A stretch of DNA of 16,367 nucleotides from Bacillota bacterium. Lineage in GTDB: Bacteria; Bacillota; Clostridia; Christensenellales; CAG-138. The notes beneath the pieces were generated by a model, which was not told the DNA's origin, did not search any database, and saw only the letters and a program-made list of their open reading frames with translations. The stretch spans positions 1 through 16,367 of the forward strand of contig JAEYLA010000012.1 of NCBI GenBank assembly GCA_023461495.1. Direction: 5' to 3'. Shown piece by piece: positions 1 through 6,174 of the stretch. The translations under genes were made by a program, and so were the position numbers. Each line of letters starts with the position of its first letter. Positions within the stretch are counted from its first letter, which is position 1.

Positions 1-136
1 CGGGCAGCAGGCCCAAAACGGCTTTTGCCACACCCGCAGCCGCATGCTCCATGAGCACGAGGCCGGGGATGTGGCAATCCTTCATCATTTTGTCTTCCAT
101 TGCACGCATCTGCGCGGGGGTAAGCGCCTGACGCAT
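1..136 (-). CDS. nnrE: NAD(P)H-hydrate epimerase, N-terminal part (cut by window edge)
   Basis: Only the first 45 residues are present; the gene runs off the left edge. The enzyme family epimerises damaged NAD(P)H hydrates so that the companion dehydratase can repair them, and in many bacteria both activities sit in one YjeF-type protein. The visible N-terminus has the expected opening: a LTPAQMRAMEDKM segment, then IPGLVLMEHAAAGVA, matching the usual GIPGLxLMENAG stretch of YjeF_N domains, with His where Asn is most common. The start ATG at 136 is preceded by AAGGAGG six bases upstream. The gene begins 16 bases after the alr stop and is surely co-transcribed with it; nnr and alr are often neighbours in Bacillota. 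Whether the C-terminal dehydratase domain is fused cannot be seen. Confidence 0.82.
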   Translation of the reverse strand, partial: MRQALTPAQMRAMEDKMMKDCHIPGLVLMEHAAAGVAKAVLGLLP

Positions 137-152
137 AAGACGCCTCCTTAGA

Positions 153-1295
153 TCATAATAACTCCTTCATTGGCCGGTAGCCGCCGGTATGGACGCGGGG
201 CACCCGGTCGCTGATGCTCAATAAAATCTCATAGCTGATGGTATCGGCAAACTGCGCCATTTCGTCCGCATCAAAACAGGCTTCTCCCTGGCAGCCGAGC
301 AGCACCGCCTCATCCCCTACCTTCACGGCGGGAATCCCGGTAACATCCACCATGCACTGATCCATGCAAACAACGCCCACCACAGGCACGCGCGTATTAT
401 GGATGACGACATACGCCTTATTGGAAAGGGAGCGCTTGTATCCATCCCCGTAGCCGACCGGGAGTGTCGCGATCATGCGGCGCTCCTGCGCCATATAGTG
501 GCGTCCATAGCTCACGGTATCGCCGGGATCGATCTCCTTGACGTGTGTAATGGCGGTCTTCCATGTGAGCACGGGCTTCAATTCCACATCCTCCCCGCAG
601 CCGGGGCCGGGGTGATACCCGTACATGGCAATGCCCGCACGCACCATATCAAAGCTCAGCTCCGGAACATCCAGCAGCGCCCCGCTGTTGCTCGCATGGA
701 GCATCGGTGAAACACCCATTTCCTTTGCGATGTTGACAAAATCCAAAAACCGCTTCCCCTGCTCCAGGGTAAAGCTCTTATCCGCAATTTCGCTCACGGC
801 AAAATGCGTAAAGAGGCCTTCCAAAAAAATATTGGGGCACTCCAACGCTCTTCTGAGCAGAATTCGGAACGCGCCGATCGTTTTGACACCGATGCGGTTC
901 ATGCCCGTATCCGCCTTGATGTGGATACGGCAGACGGTGTTGTGTTTCGCAGCCTCGCGCTGCAGCGCCTCCAAAAGCTCCATGCTGTATACGGATGGAA
1001 TCAGATTGTAGGCCACCACAAGTTCCGCGGCCTCGGGCAGCATGCCTCCCAATATCAAAATATTGGCGGTGACGCCCGCATCCCTTAGGCGCATCCCTTC
1101 CTCCGGGATGGAAACGCCCAAATACTCTACACCCGCATGCTGCGCCGCAAGGGAGGTTTCTACAATTCCATGGCCATAGGCGTTGGCTTTTACCACGGCC
1201 ATGAATTTCGTATCCTTGCCTACATGTTCGCGCAGGACTTTGATATTGTGGCGCAGCGCGTCCAAATCAACGATGGCATGTGTCGGTCGAAGCAT
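153..1295 (-). CDS. alr: Alanine racemase (PLP-dependent)
   Basis: Interconverts L- and D-alanine in the cytoplasm, supplying D-Ala for peptidoglycan. The protein has 380 residues, normal for the family. The PLP lysine is Lys36 in VVKANAYGHG. The second catalytic base of the family should be Tyr263 in the VSYGRHY stretch. The conserved CMDQ motif is at 310-313 and the GYGDGY loop at 281-286. The N-terminal TIM barrel runs to about residue 240, followed by the C-terminal beta domain. The start ATG at 1295 has GGGGAGGA four bases upstream. It lies 15 bases after the amidohydrolase stop and 16 bases before nnrE, so the three form one operon. No missing catalytic residue or frameshift is visible. 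Confidence 0.97.
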   Translation of the reverse strand: MLRPTHAIVDLDALRHNIKVLREHVGKDTKFMAVVKANAYGHGIVETSLAAQHAGVEYLGVSIPEEGMRLRDAGVTANILILGGMLPEAAELVVAYNLIPSVYSMELLEALQREAAKHNTVCRIHIKADTGMNRIGVKTIGAFRILLRRALECPNIFLEGLFTHFAVSEIADKSFTLEQGKRFLDFVNIAKEMGVSPMLHASNSGALLDVPELSFDMVRAGIAMYGYHPGPGCGEDVELKPVLTWKTAITHVKEIDPGDTVSYGRHYMAQERRMIATLPVGYGDGYKRSLSNKAYVVIHNTRVPVVGVVCMDQCMVDVTGIPAVKVGDEAVLLGCQGEACFDADEMAQFADTISYEILLSISDRVPRVHTGGYRPMKELL

Positions 1296-1310
1296 AACGT
1301 CCTCCCCGTA

Positions 1311-2480
1311 TTATGCATCCATAAGATGCACGGTCTGCCCGTTGATGATGGTGCGCAGGCAATGGCTGCGGATATCGAGCGGATGCCCATCGTAAATGGT
1401 AACGTCCGCATCCTTCCCAACCTCCAGGCTGCCTACCCGCGCGCCAAGGCCCACGATGTTTGCGGCATTGATGGTGATGGAGCGGAGGGCGGTGTCTTCC
1501 GGCAGGCCTTCGCGCACGCACAGTGCCGCGCAGACCGGCAGGTGCTGTATGGGAATAACGGGGTGATCCGTCATTAGCGCGAACGGGATGCCCGCCTCAT
1601 GCATCAGTTTGGGCGCACGGAATGTCATGTTTTTCAACTCTATTTTGGAACGGTCGGAAAACAGCGGCCCAAGGATGATGCCCGCGCCAAGCGCCTCCGT
1701 CTGCTCCTTCAATACATCCAATATCAGATGCCCTTCCGTGCAGTGGTCGATGGTCACGCGAAGGTTGAATTCCTTTGCAAGACGCAAGCCCGTCAGGATA
1801 TCGTCCGCACGGTGGGCGTGCATTTTCAGCTTCAACTCCCCACGCAAAACGGGCAGCAGCGCCTCTATGCCAAGATCGCGGTCGGGCAGCTTGTCCTCAT
1901 CCTCTTCGCCAAGCTTGAGCTTGCGCTCATATTCCTGCGCCTCAACCATTGCGCCGCGGAAGATCGCCGCAATGGCCATGCGCGTATAAGGCGCTTCCTT
2001 TTGCTCCGCATACACGCGCTTGGGATTTTCACCGAAGGCGGCCTTCATGGCGACGGGCTCCTTGATGAGCATCTCCTCCACATACCGGCCATACGTTTTT
2101 AATGCCGCAAACTGCCCGCCGATGACATTTGCGCTGCCGGGGCCGGTTACAACGGTGGTCACACCCGCCGCACGCGCCTCCTTAAAGCAGGGGTCAAACG
2201 GATTCAAGCCGTCTATCGCGCGCATCTGCGGGGTAACGGGGTCGGAATTTTCATTGCCGTCAGCACCCTCGTCGCCCATGCCGTCCTCCCACATGCCGAT
2301 ATGGCAGTGCGCATCCACAAAGCCGGGCAGCACGTATTGCCCCGTGCAGTCCACAACTTCAGCGCCCTGCGCTTCCACATGCGCTCCAACTGCGGCAATC
2401 TTGCCGTCCTTTATTAATACATCGCCCGTAAAGGCGGGACCAGCCATGCTCAGTACAACGCCGTTTTTTAATAAAAGCAT
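1311..2480 (-). CDS. Amidohydrolase-superfamily metal-dependent hydrolase (HutI-like)
   Basis: A 389-residue amidohydrolase of the imidazolonepropionase-like group; the substrate cannot be told. Numbered from the start at 2480, the metal-binding HxH is His58-Cys-His60 in GFVDAHCHIG. Further likely ligands are His221 and His223 in MHAHRAD, His246 in TIDHCTEGH, and Asp305 in LMTDHPV. The C-terminus has the usual GSLEVGKDADVTIYDG beta-sandwich segment. I chose the ATG at 2480 because family members begin with a MLLLKNG-like strand; it has GGGAGG ten bases upstream (2491-2496). An in-frame ATG at 2555 also has a good site (GGAGGG, 2563-2568) and would add 25 residues, MYRFCAYACK onward, that resemble nothing I know. 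First gene of the operon with alr and nnrE; a link to amino-acid or cell-wall metabolism is only inferred from that. Confidence 0.88.
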   Translation of the reverse strand: MLLLKNGVVLSMAGPAFTGDVLIKDGKIAAVGAHVEAQGAEVVDCTGQYVLPGFVDAHCHIGMWEDGMGDEGADGNENSDPVTPQMRAIDGLNPFDPCFKEARAAGVTTVVTGPGSANVIGGQFAALKTYGRYVEEMLIKEPVAMKAAFGENPKRVYAEQKEAPYTRMAIAAIFRGAMVEAQEYERKLKLGEEDEDKLPDRDLGIEALLPVLRGELKLKMHAHRADDILTGLRLAKEFNLRVTIDHCTEGHLILDVLKEQTEALGAGIILGPLFSDRSKIELKNMTFRAPKLMHEAGIPFALMTDHPVIPIQHLPVCAALCVREGLPEDTALRSITINAANIVGLGARVGSLEVGKDADVTIYDGHPLDIRSHCLRTIINGQTVHLMDA

Positions 2481-2502
2481 TTCATTATATCCTCCCGCAT
2501 CT

Positions 2503-2532
2503 ATTATTGCGCAATTTGCGCGCCGTTTGCAA
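2503..2532 (-). promoter_or_regulatory. Candidate promoter for the amidohydrolase-alr-nnrE operon
   Basis: Minus strand: -35 TTGCAA (2532-2527), 18-base spacer, -10 AATAAT (2508-2503, five of six matches). The spacer contains an inverted repeat, GCGCAA-T-TTGCGC on the plus strand at 2509-2521, which could be an operator. Transcription would start only about 15 bases before the ATG at 2480, which is short, so a further upstream promoter is possible. Confidence 0.4.
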
Positions 2533-2576
2533 GCGTATGCACAAAATCTATACATGTTTTCACCCTCCGATTCAAA

Positions 2577-2592
2577 ATTTCTATTAAGAAAT
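2577..2592. promoter_or_regulatory. Inverted repeat in the divergent intergenic region
   Basis: ATTTCT-ATTA-AGAAAT, two six-base arms around four bases, between the divergent amidohydrolase and rsmD genes. Shape and position suit a regulator binding site, but arms this short and AT-rich can occur by chance. No known operator is recognised. Confidence 0.25.
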
Positions 2593-2692
2593 ATCCCAGG
2601 TAATGCAACGCCGCCTTTCCCTGCGTCCAGCTAAGAATCTTCAAGATATCTGGAAAATACGGGTATTCCGACCTGTTTCAACGGTTTTCTCA

Positions 2693-2721
2693 TTTGCACG
2701 CACCTTGTTTTATGATACAAT
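2693..2721 (+). promoter_or_regulatory. Promoter for rsmD-coaD operon with extended -10
   Basis: -35 TTTGCA (2693-2698, four of six), 17-base spacer, -10 TACAAT (2716-2721, five of six) preceded by TG-A, that is an extended -10 element. Predicted start of transcription near 2728, about 29 bases before the rsmD ATG. The rest of 2556-2692 shows no gene that I can support. Confidence 0.65.
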
Positions 2722-2756
2722 AATAGGCGAAAAATTTGGAATTCTTGGGAGGGGCA

Positions 2757-3302
2757 ATGCGCATTATCGCAGGTTCCGCGCGCGGGAGACAAATCCTTGC
2801 CCCGAAGGGACAAGCCACGCGCCCGACACTGGACCGGGTGAAAGAATCGCTCTTTGGAATTCTGCAATTTTCGCTTGCGGGCGCGCGCGTGCTGGACCTT
2901 TACGCGGGTTCAGGGAACCTTGGGCTTGAAGCGCTTTCACGCGGGGCAGGCTATGCTGTATTCAACGACCATAGCCGCGACTGCTGCGAGATCATCAAAA
3001 AAAATATCGAAACCCTGGGGTTTTCGGACCGGGCGCTCGTACTGCAGGCAGAAGCGCTTTCCGCAATCGATCGGCTTACAGGCGGCACGCCGTTTGATCT
3101 GGTGTTTTTAGACCCGCCCTACCGTGCCGGCGCGCATCAGGCTCTAGAAGCGCTGTTTTCCAAGTGCCTTATTGCAGCGCGGGGGCAGGTGATCGTGGAG
3201 CATGCTCTAAAAGAGCCGCCCACGCCTGTAGCCGGATTGTTTGCCTGTATGGATACCCGCAAATACGGAGATACAGGGCTGAGTTTTTTTGTGGCTGATT
3301 AA
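2757..3302 (+). CDS. rsmD: 16S rRNA (guanine(966)-N2)-methyltransferase RsmD
   Basis: Methylates G966 of 16S rRNA from S-adenosylmethionine during small-subunit assembly. The protein of 181 residues is normal for the family. It opens with MRIIAGSARGR, has RPTLDRVKESLFGIL (22-36), the SAM-binding motif I DLYAGSG (47-53) and the catalytic DPPY motif (119-122). The ATG at 2757 is chosen over one at 2736 because MRIIAG is the usual family N-terminus and GGGAGGGG (2747-2754) lies just upstream. Followed after 20 bases by coaD, the conserved pairing seen across Bacillota (ylbH-coaD in Bacillus). Its own promoter is at 2693-2721. Confidence 0.96.
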   Translation: MRIIAGSARGRQILAPKGQATRPTLDRVKESLFGILQFSLAGARVLDLYAGSGNLGLEALSRGAGYAVFNDHSRDCCEIIKKNIETLGFSDRALVLQAEALSAIDRLTGGTPFDLVFLDPPYRAGAHQALEALFSKCLIAARGQVIVEHALKEPPTPVAGLFACMDTRKYGDTGLSFFVAD

Positions 3303-3322
3303 GTCAGAAAGGAAGACCCAGA

Positions 3323-3811
3323 TTGCAGATAGGCGTTTACCCCGGCAGCTTTGACCCGCTGACCGAAGGGCACATGGATGTTTTACGGCGCGCCGCATCG
3401 CTTATGGATCATGTGGTGGTAGCCGTACTGGTCAATGCGGGGAAGCGTCCGTTTTTTACGCTCGAAGAGCGCCTCTCCTTTATTGACGCCGCCGTTGCCG
3501 CAGAAGGCTTGAAGAACGTTTCCTCCGGTTCCTTCGACGGGCTGCTGGTGGACTATTCCCACAGCATCGGCGCGCGGCATATCATCCGCGGACTTCGCGC
3601 GGTAATGGATTTTGAATACGAGTTTCAAATCAGCGCGATGAACCGCAGATTGGCGCCCGACCTCGATACGGTATACTTTATGGCGGAACCCGAGCATTCG
3701 TATCTCTCTTCAAGCGTTATACGCGAAGTTTGCGCGCTGGGCGGCAATATCGACAATTTGGTACCCACAGTGAACAAGCGCACTATCATAGAAAGGTTGA
3801 CAAAGCGATGA
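3323..3811 (+). CDS. coaD: Phosphopantetheine adenylyltransferase (TTG start)
   Basis: Catalyses the penultimate step of coenzyme A synthesis, adenylation of 4'-phosphopantetheine by ATP. 162 residues, the normal length. The nucleotidyltransferase motif TEGH is at 14-17 after GVYPGSFDPL; RGLRAVMDFEYEFQ is at 89-102; and SSSVIRE at 129-135 is the family's ISSTxxRE-type signature. The start codon is TTG at 3323, preceded by AAAGGAAGA; there is no ATG that would keep the essential GSFDP strand. Its stop overlaps the ATG of the next gene in an ATGA quadruplet (3808-3811), indicating translational coupling. Through 4'-phosphopantetheine supply it is functionally linked to acpP in the same window. 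Confidence 0.96.
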   Translation: MQIGVYPGSFDPLTEGHMDVLRRAASLMDHVVVAVLVNAGKRPFFTLEERLSFIDAAVAAEGLKNVSSGSFDGLLVDYSHSIGARHIIRGLRAVMDFEYEFQISAMNRRLAPDLDTVYFMAEPEHSYLSSSVIREVCALGGNIDNLVPTVNKRTIIERLTKR

Positions 3812-4614
3812 GCACACAAAATGAGCAATCCTTGCGGATCTTCACCGTACTTTCCCAAATAGAGCAGGTGCTGGAGGGCGCGCCGCGCCAGAAATTTTCT
3901 TCCGGCAACCGCCGCATTGTGGATGTGGATGAGCTTTATGATCTCCTTGGGGATCTGAAAGTCACCATACCCGAGGACATCCGCCGCGCAAACAGCGTGC
4001 TCATTGAAGCGGATACGCTCCTTGACCACGCCAACCAGGAGGCGGTGGACCTTGTGGAGCAGGCACAGCGCGAGGCGGAAAAAATCCGCCGCCTGGCGGA
4101 AGAGGAATTTGAAGCGCGCGTTGCGGAGGACAAGGTGATGCTTGAGGTGCAGCGCCGTGCGGAGCTTCTGCAGCAGCATGCGGAGCGCAACGCCAATGTA
4201 GTTTACAACGGCGCAAAGCAGTATGCCGATGAAATCCTCATGGATGTACAGCGCTACTTGGTGGAATACCAAAACATGGTCGCCCAGAACCGCATGGAGC
4301 TTGGCGTCGCGCAGGCGGAGCCTATGGAGCCCCCCGTCCTCCAGCAGCCGGCTCCGCAAGCGGCAGCAGCAACCCAGCCCATAAGAAAGCCGGTGGAGCC
4401 CCAGGCGCCCGAACTCCCCGAGGCCGAGGAAGAGGATTACGAAGAGGAACAGCCCATCAAAAAGCGTAAGCGCGGCTGGTTTTTCCAACGTGATGATGAC
4501 GACCTGTTTGACGAAGAGGATGCGCAAGAAGAAGCACCGCTGGATGAAGAGCCCAAGGTCCGCCGCGCAAAGCACAGACGTGAAGAAGACCTTGATTTGG
4601 ATTTGGATGAATAA
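3808..4614 (+). CDS. Coiled-coil protein of the post-coaD clostridial family (DivIVA/ATPase-like), charged tail
   Basis: 268 residues from the ATG at 3808, which overlaps the coaD stop. The N-terminal part (about 10-60) contains VDVDELYDLLGDLKVTIPED, a pattern I recall from uncharacterised clostridial proteins encoded after coaD and often labelled ATPase or ATP synthase subunit B-like. Residues about 58-165 are rich in Glu, Gln, Ala and Arg with heptad character, so a long coiled coil is likely. Residues 170-205 form a Pro/Ala/Gln linker; then come an acidic stretch, a basic cluster KKRKRG (218-223), and a tail alternating acidic runs and KHRREE. No membrane segment or catalytic motif is visible, so an enzymatic role is not supported. 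A scaffold or division-related role is a guess from the coiled coil. Confidence 0.85.
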   Translation: MSTQNEQSLRIFTVLSQIEQVLEGAPRQKFSSGNRRIVDVDELYDLLGDLKVTIPEDIRRANSVLIEADTLLDHANQEAVDLVEQAQREAEKIRRLAEEEFEARVAEDKVMLEVQRRAELLQQHAERNANVVYNGAKQYADEILMDVQRYLVEYQNMVAQNRMELGVAQAEPMEPPVLQQPAPQAAAATQPIRKPVEPQAPELPEAEEEDYEEEQPIKKRKRGWFFQRDDDDLFDEEDAQEEAPLDEEPKVRRAKHRREEDLDLDLDE

Positions 4615-4616
4615 GC

Positions 4617-4648
4617 AAAAAAGGCTGTCCGCACGGGCAGCTTTTTTT
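4617..4648. terminator. Bidirectional rho-independent terminator
   Basis: Stem GCTGTCC / GGGCAGC (4624-4630 and 4635-4641) with loop GCAC, followed by seven T on the plus strand (4642-4648) and preceded by six A (4617-4622), giving a T tract on the minus strand as well. It sits between two convergent genes and can end both the rsmD-coaD operon and the ftsY-side operon. Confidence 0.85.
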
Positions 4649-4664
4649 ATTTGCGATCCTCATA

Positions 4665-5198
4665 TTATTTTGCGCGGATGGCCTCCACAATCGGCGCAAT
4701 GTGCCTGCGTTGGACAAAGCTGACCGCCTTTTTATAGGTACCGAGTATGCCTTTTTCGTCCTCATCCAGCGTCTTTGGGTCCTTTTTGCGGATGGAAGAA
4801 ACCAACAAAAACATCATCAAGCGGTCCACAATCCCCATCCGGCTGTAGTCAAGTCCGCCACGAAGCAGGAACAACGGCACGCGCGCAAGCATTTCCGGCG
4901 TGAAGTTGCTTCTTTTCACTTCTTCAAGCGCTTTCTCCCGCTGGAGGGTTGCGCCCACCGCAGCAACGATCAGCCGCTTGTTCCGCAGCGTTTCATACTG
5001 CTTGCGGATGCGGGAAAAGCCCAACATGCCGCCCGCGTACAGCGCGCCGCAATAGACGATGGTTTCGTAGCCGGAAAGCTGCTCCACCCTGCACGTTCTA
5101 AAATCCAGAAGGTCGGCGCCGGTTTCCTCCGCAATCCATTGCGCATAAGTGCGCGTTGTTCCGTACTTTGTCTGGTACGCCACCACAATGTTTGCCAT
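4665..5198 (-). CDS. Flavodoxin-domain protein (HemG/Flavodoxin_5-like)
   Basis: 177 residues with a flavodoxin-like FMN-binding fold. It begins MANIVVAYQTKYGTTRTYA: the first beta strand is followed by the phosphate-binding loop QTKYGTT (residues 9-15). The second strand region ETIVYCGALYAGGM (45-58) matches the flavin-contacting loop of the Flavodoxin_5 group, which includes the protoporphyrinogen oxidase HemG. The electron partner and substrate are unknown, and HemG activity should not be assumed from the fold alone. The start ATG at 5198 has AAGGGG five bases upstream. It follows ftsY by 33 bases with no terminator between, so it is probably the last gene of the large operon, ended by the terminator at 4617-4648. 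Confidence 0.85.
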   Translation of the reverse strand: MANIVVAYQTKYGTTRTYAQWIAEETGADLLDFRTCRVEQLSGYETIVYCGALYAGGMLGFSRIRKQYETLRNKRLIVAAVGATLQREKALEEVKRSNFTPEMLARVPLFLLRGGLDYSRMGIVDRLMMFLLVSSIRKKDPKTLDEDEKGILGTYKKAVSFVQRRHIAPIVEAIRAK

Positions 5199-5231
5199 TG
5201 TTCCCCTTCATAAAGACGGATATTCTATTGA

Positions 5232-6143
5232 TTATTCTCCAAGCAACGCCGCGCAGAACGCTTCCGCGTCAAACGGCTGCAAATCTTCCATTTTTTCACC
5301 TACGCCGACAAAACGTACGGGCAGGTCGAGCGTTTCCTTGACCGCTACGGCCATGCCGCCCTTTGCGGTACCGTCCAGCTTTGTGAGCACCACATCGGTA
5401 AGCCCTGTCGCCTCGCCAAATGCCTTTGCCTGCGCGATGGCGTTCTGCCCGGTGGTAGCATCCAGTACCAGCAGCACACGGCAGACGGCGTCCGGCAGTT
5501 CCTTTGCAATCACGCGCCGGATTTTTTCAAGTTCGTGCATCAGGTTCTTTTTGTTGTGCAGCCTCCCCGCCGTATCGCAGATGAGAAGATCGCAGCCCCT
5601 TGCCTTAAAGGAATGGATGGCGTCAAAGACCACCGCCGCAGGGTCTGCCCCCTCCCCATGCCGCACCATGGGCACATTGGCGCGCTCCGCCCAGATGCCA
5701 AGCTGCTCGGCCGCAGCCGCGCGGAACGTATCCGCGGCGGCAAGCAGCGGCTTTCTGCCCTGCTGTTTGTAGTAGGCGGAAAGCTTGCCGATGGAGGTGG
5801 TCTTTCCCACGCCGTTCACGCCGACGATCAGCAGCACGCACGGCCCCTGTTCGGGCAGGAACGCTTCCTCCGCGCGCATGTGGGATGCAAGTATGTCTTT
5901 TAACGCCTCGCGCGCCTCCGCCGTATGGTGGAGCTTTTGCTCCTTCACGGCGGCCTTTAGCTCATCGAGCAGGCGGCCCGTCAGCTCCGCGCCGACATCG
6001 GCCATGATGAGCGCTTCTTCCAGCTCCTCATAAAAGTCGTCATTGATGCTGTCCCGTCCCGAAAAAACGGAAGCTAAAAAGCCGTCCCTTGTCTTGCTTA
6101 AGCCCTGCTTGAGGCGCTCAAAGATGCCTATTTTCTGTTCCAT
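5232..6143 (-). CDS. ftsY: Signal recognition particle receptor FtsY
   Basis: GTPase receptor that docks the SRP-ribosome complex at the membrane for co-translational insertion. 303 residues: a four-helix N domain (about 1-95) and the G domain. Visible GTPase motifs are G1 GVNGVGKT (108-115), DTFRAAAAEQL (138-148), G3 DTAGR (190-194), G4 TKLDG (254-258) and the closing GVGEKMEDL (281-289), which is typical of FtsY/Ffh. The long acidic A domain of the E. coli protein is absent, as in many Bacillota. The ATG at 6143 has AAGGAAGG upstream. It follows smc by 31 bases, the conserved rnc-smc-ftsY order. In Bacillus ylxM and ffh come next; here a flavodoxin takes that place. Confidence 0.97.
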   Translation of the reverse strand: MEQKIGIFERLKQGLSKTRDGFLASVFSGRDSINDDFYEELEEALIMADVGAELTGRLLDELKAAVKEQKLHHTAEAREALKDILASHMRAEEAFLPEQGPCVLLIVGVNGVGKTTSIGKLSAYYKQQGRKPLLAAADTFRAAAAEQLGIWAERANVPMVRHGEGADPAAVVFDAIHSFKARGCDLLICDTAGRLHNKKNLMHELEKIRRVIAKELPDAVCRVLLVLDATTGQNAIAQAKAFGEATGLTDVVLTKLDGTAKGGMAVAVKETLDLPVRFVGVGEKMEDLQPFDAEAFCAALLGE

Positions 6144-6174
6144 AGTCGTCCTTCCTTATATAAAAGACCAGTGA

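Noticed and set aside
3625..4575. Minus-strand open frame of 316 codons rich in Leu and Phe
   Set aside because: Antisense to coaD and the coiled-coil gene, both of which have ribosome binding sites and coupled translation.
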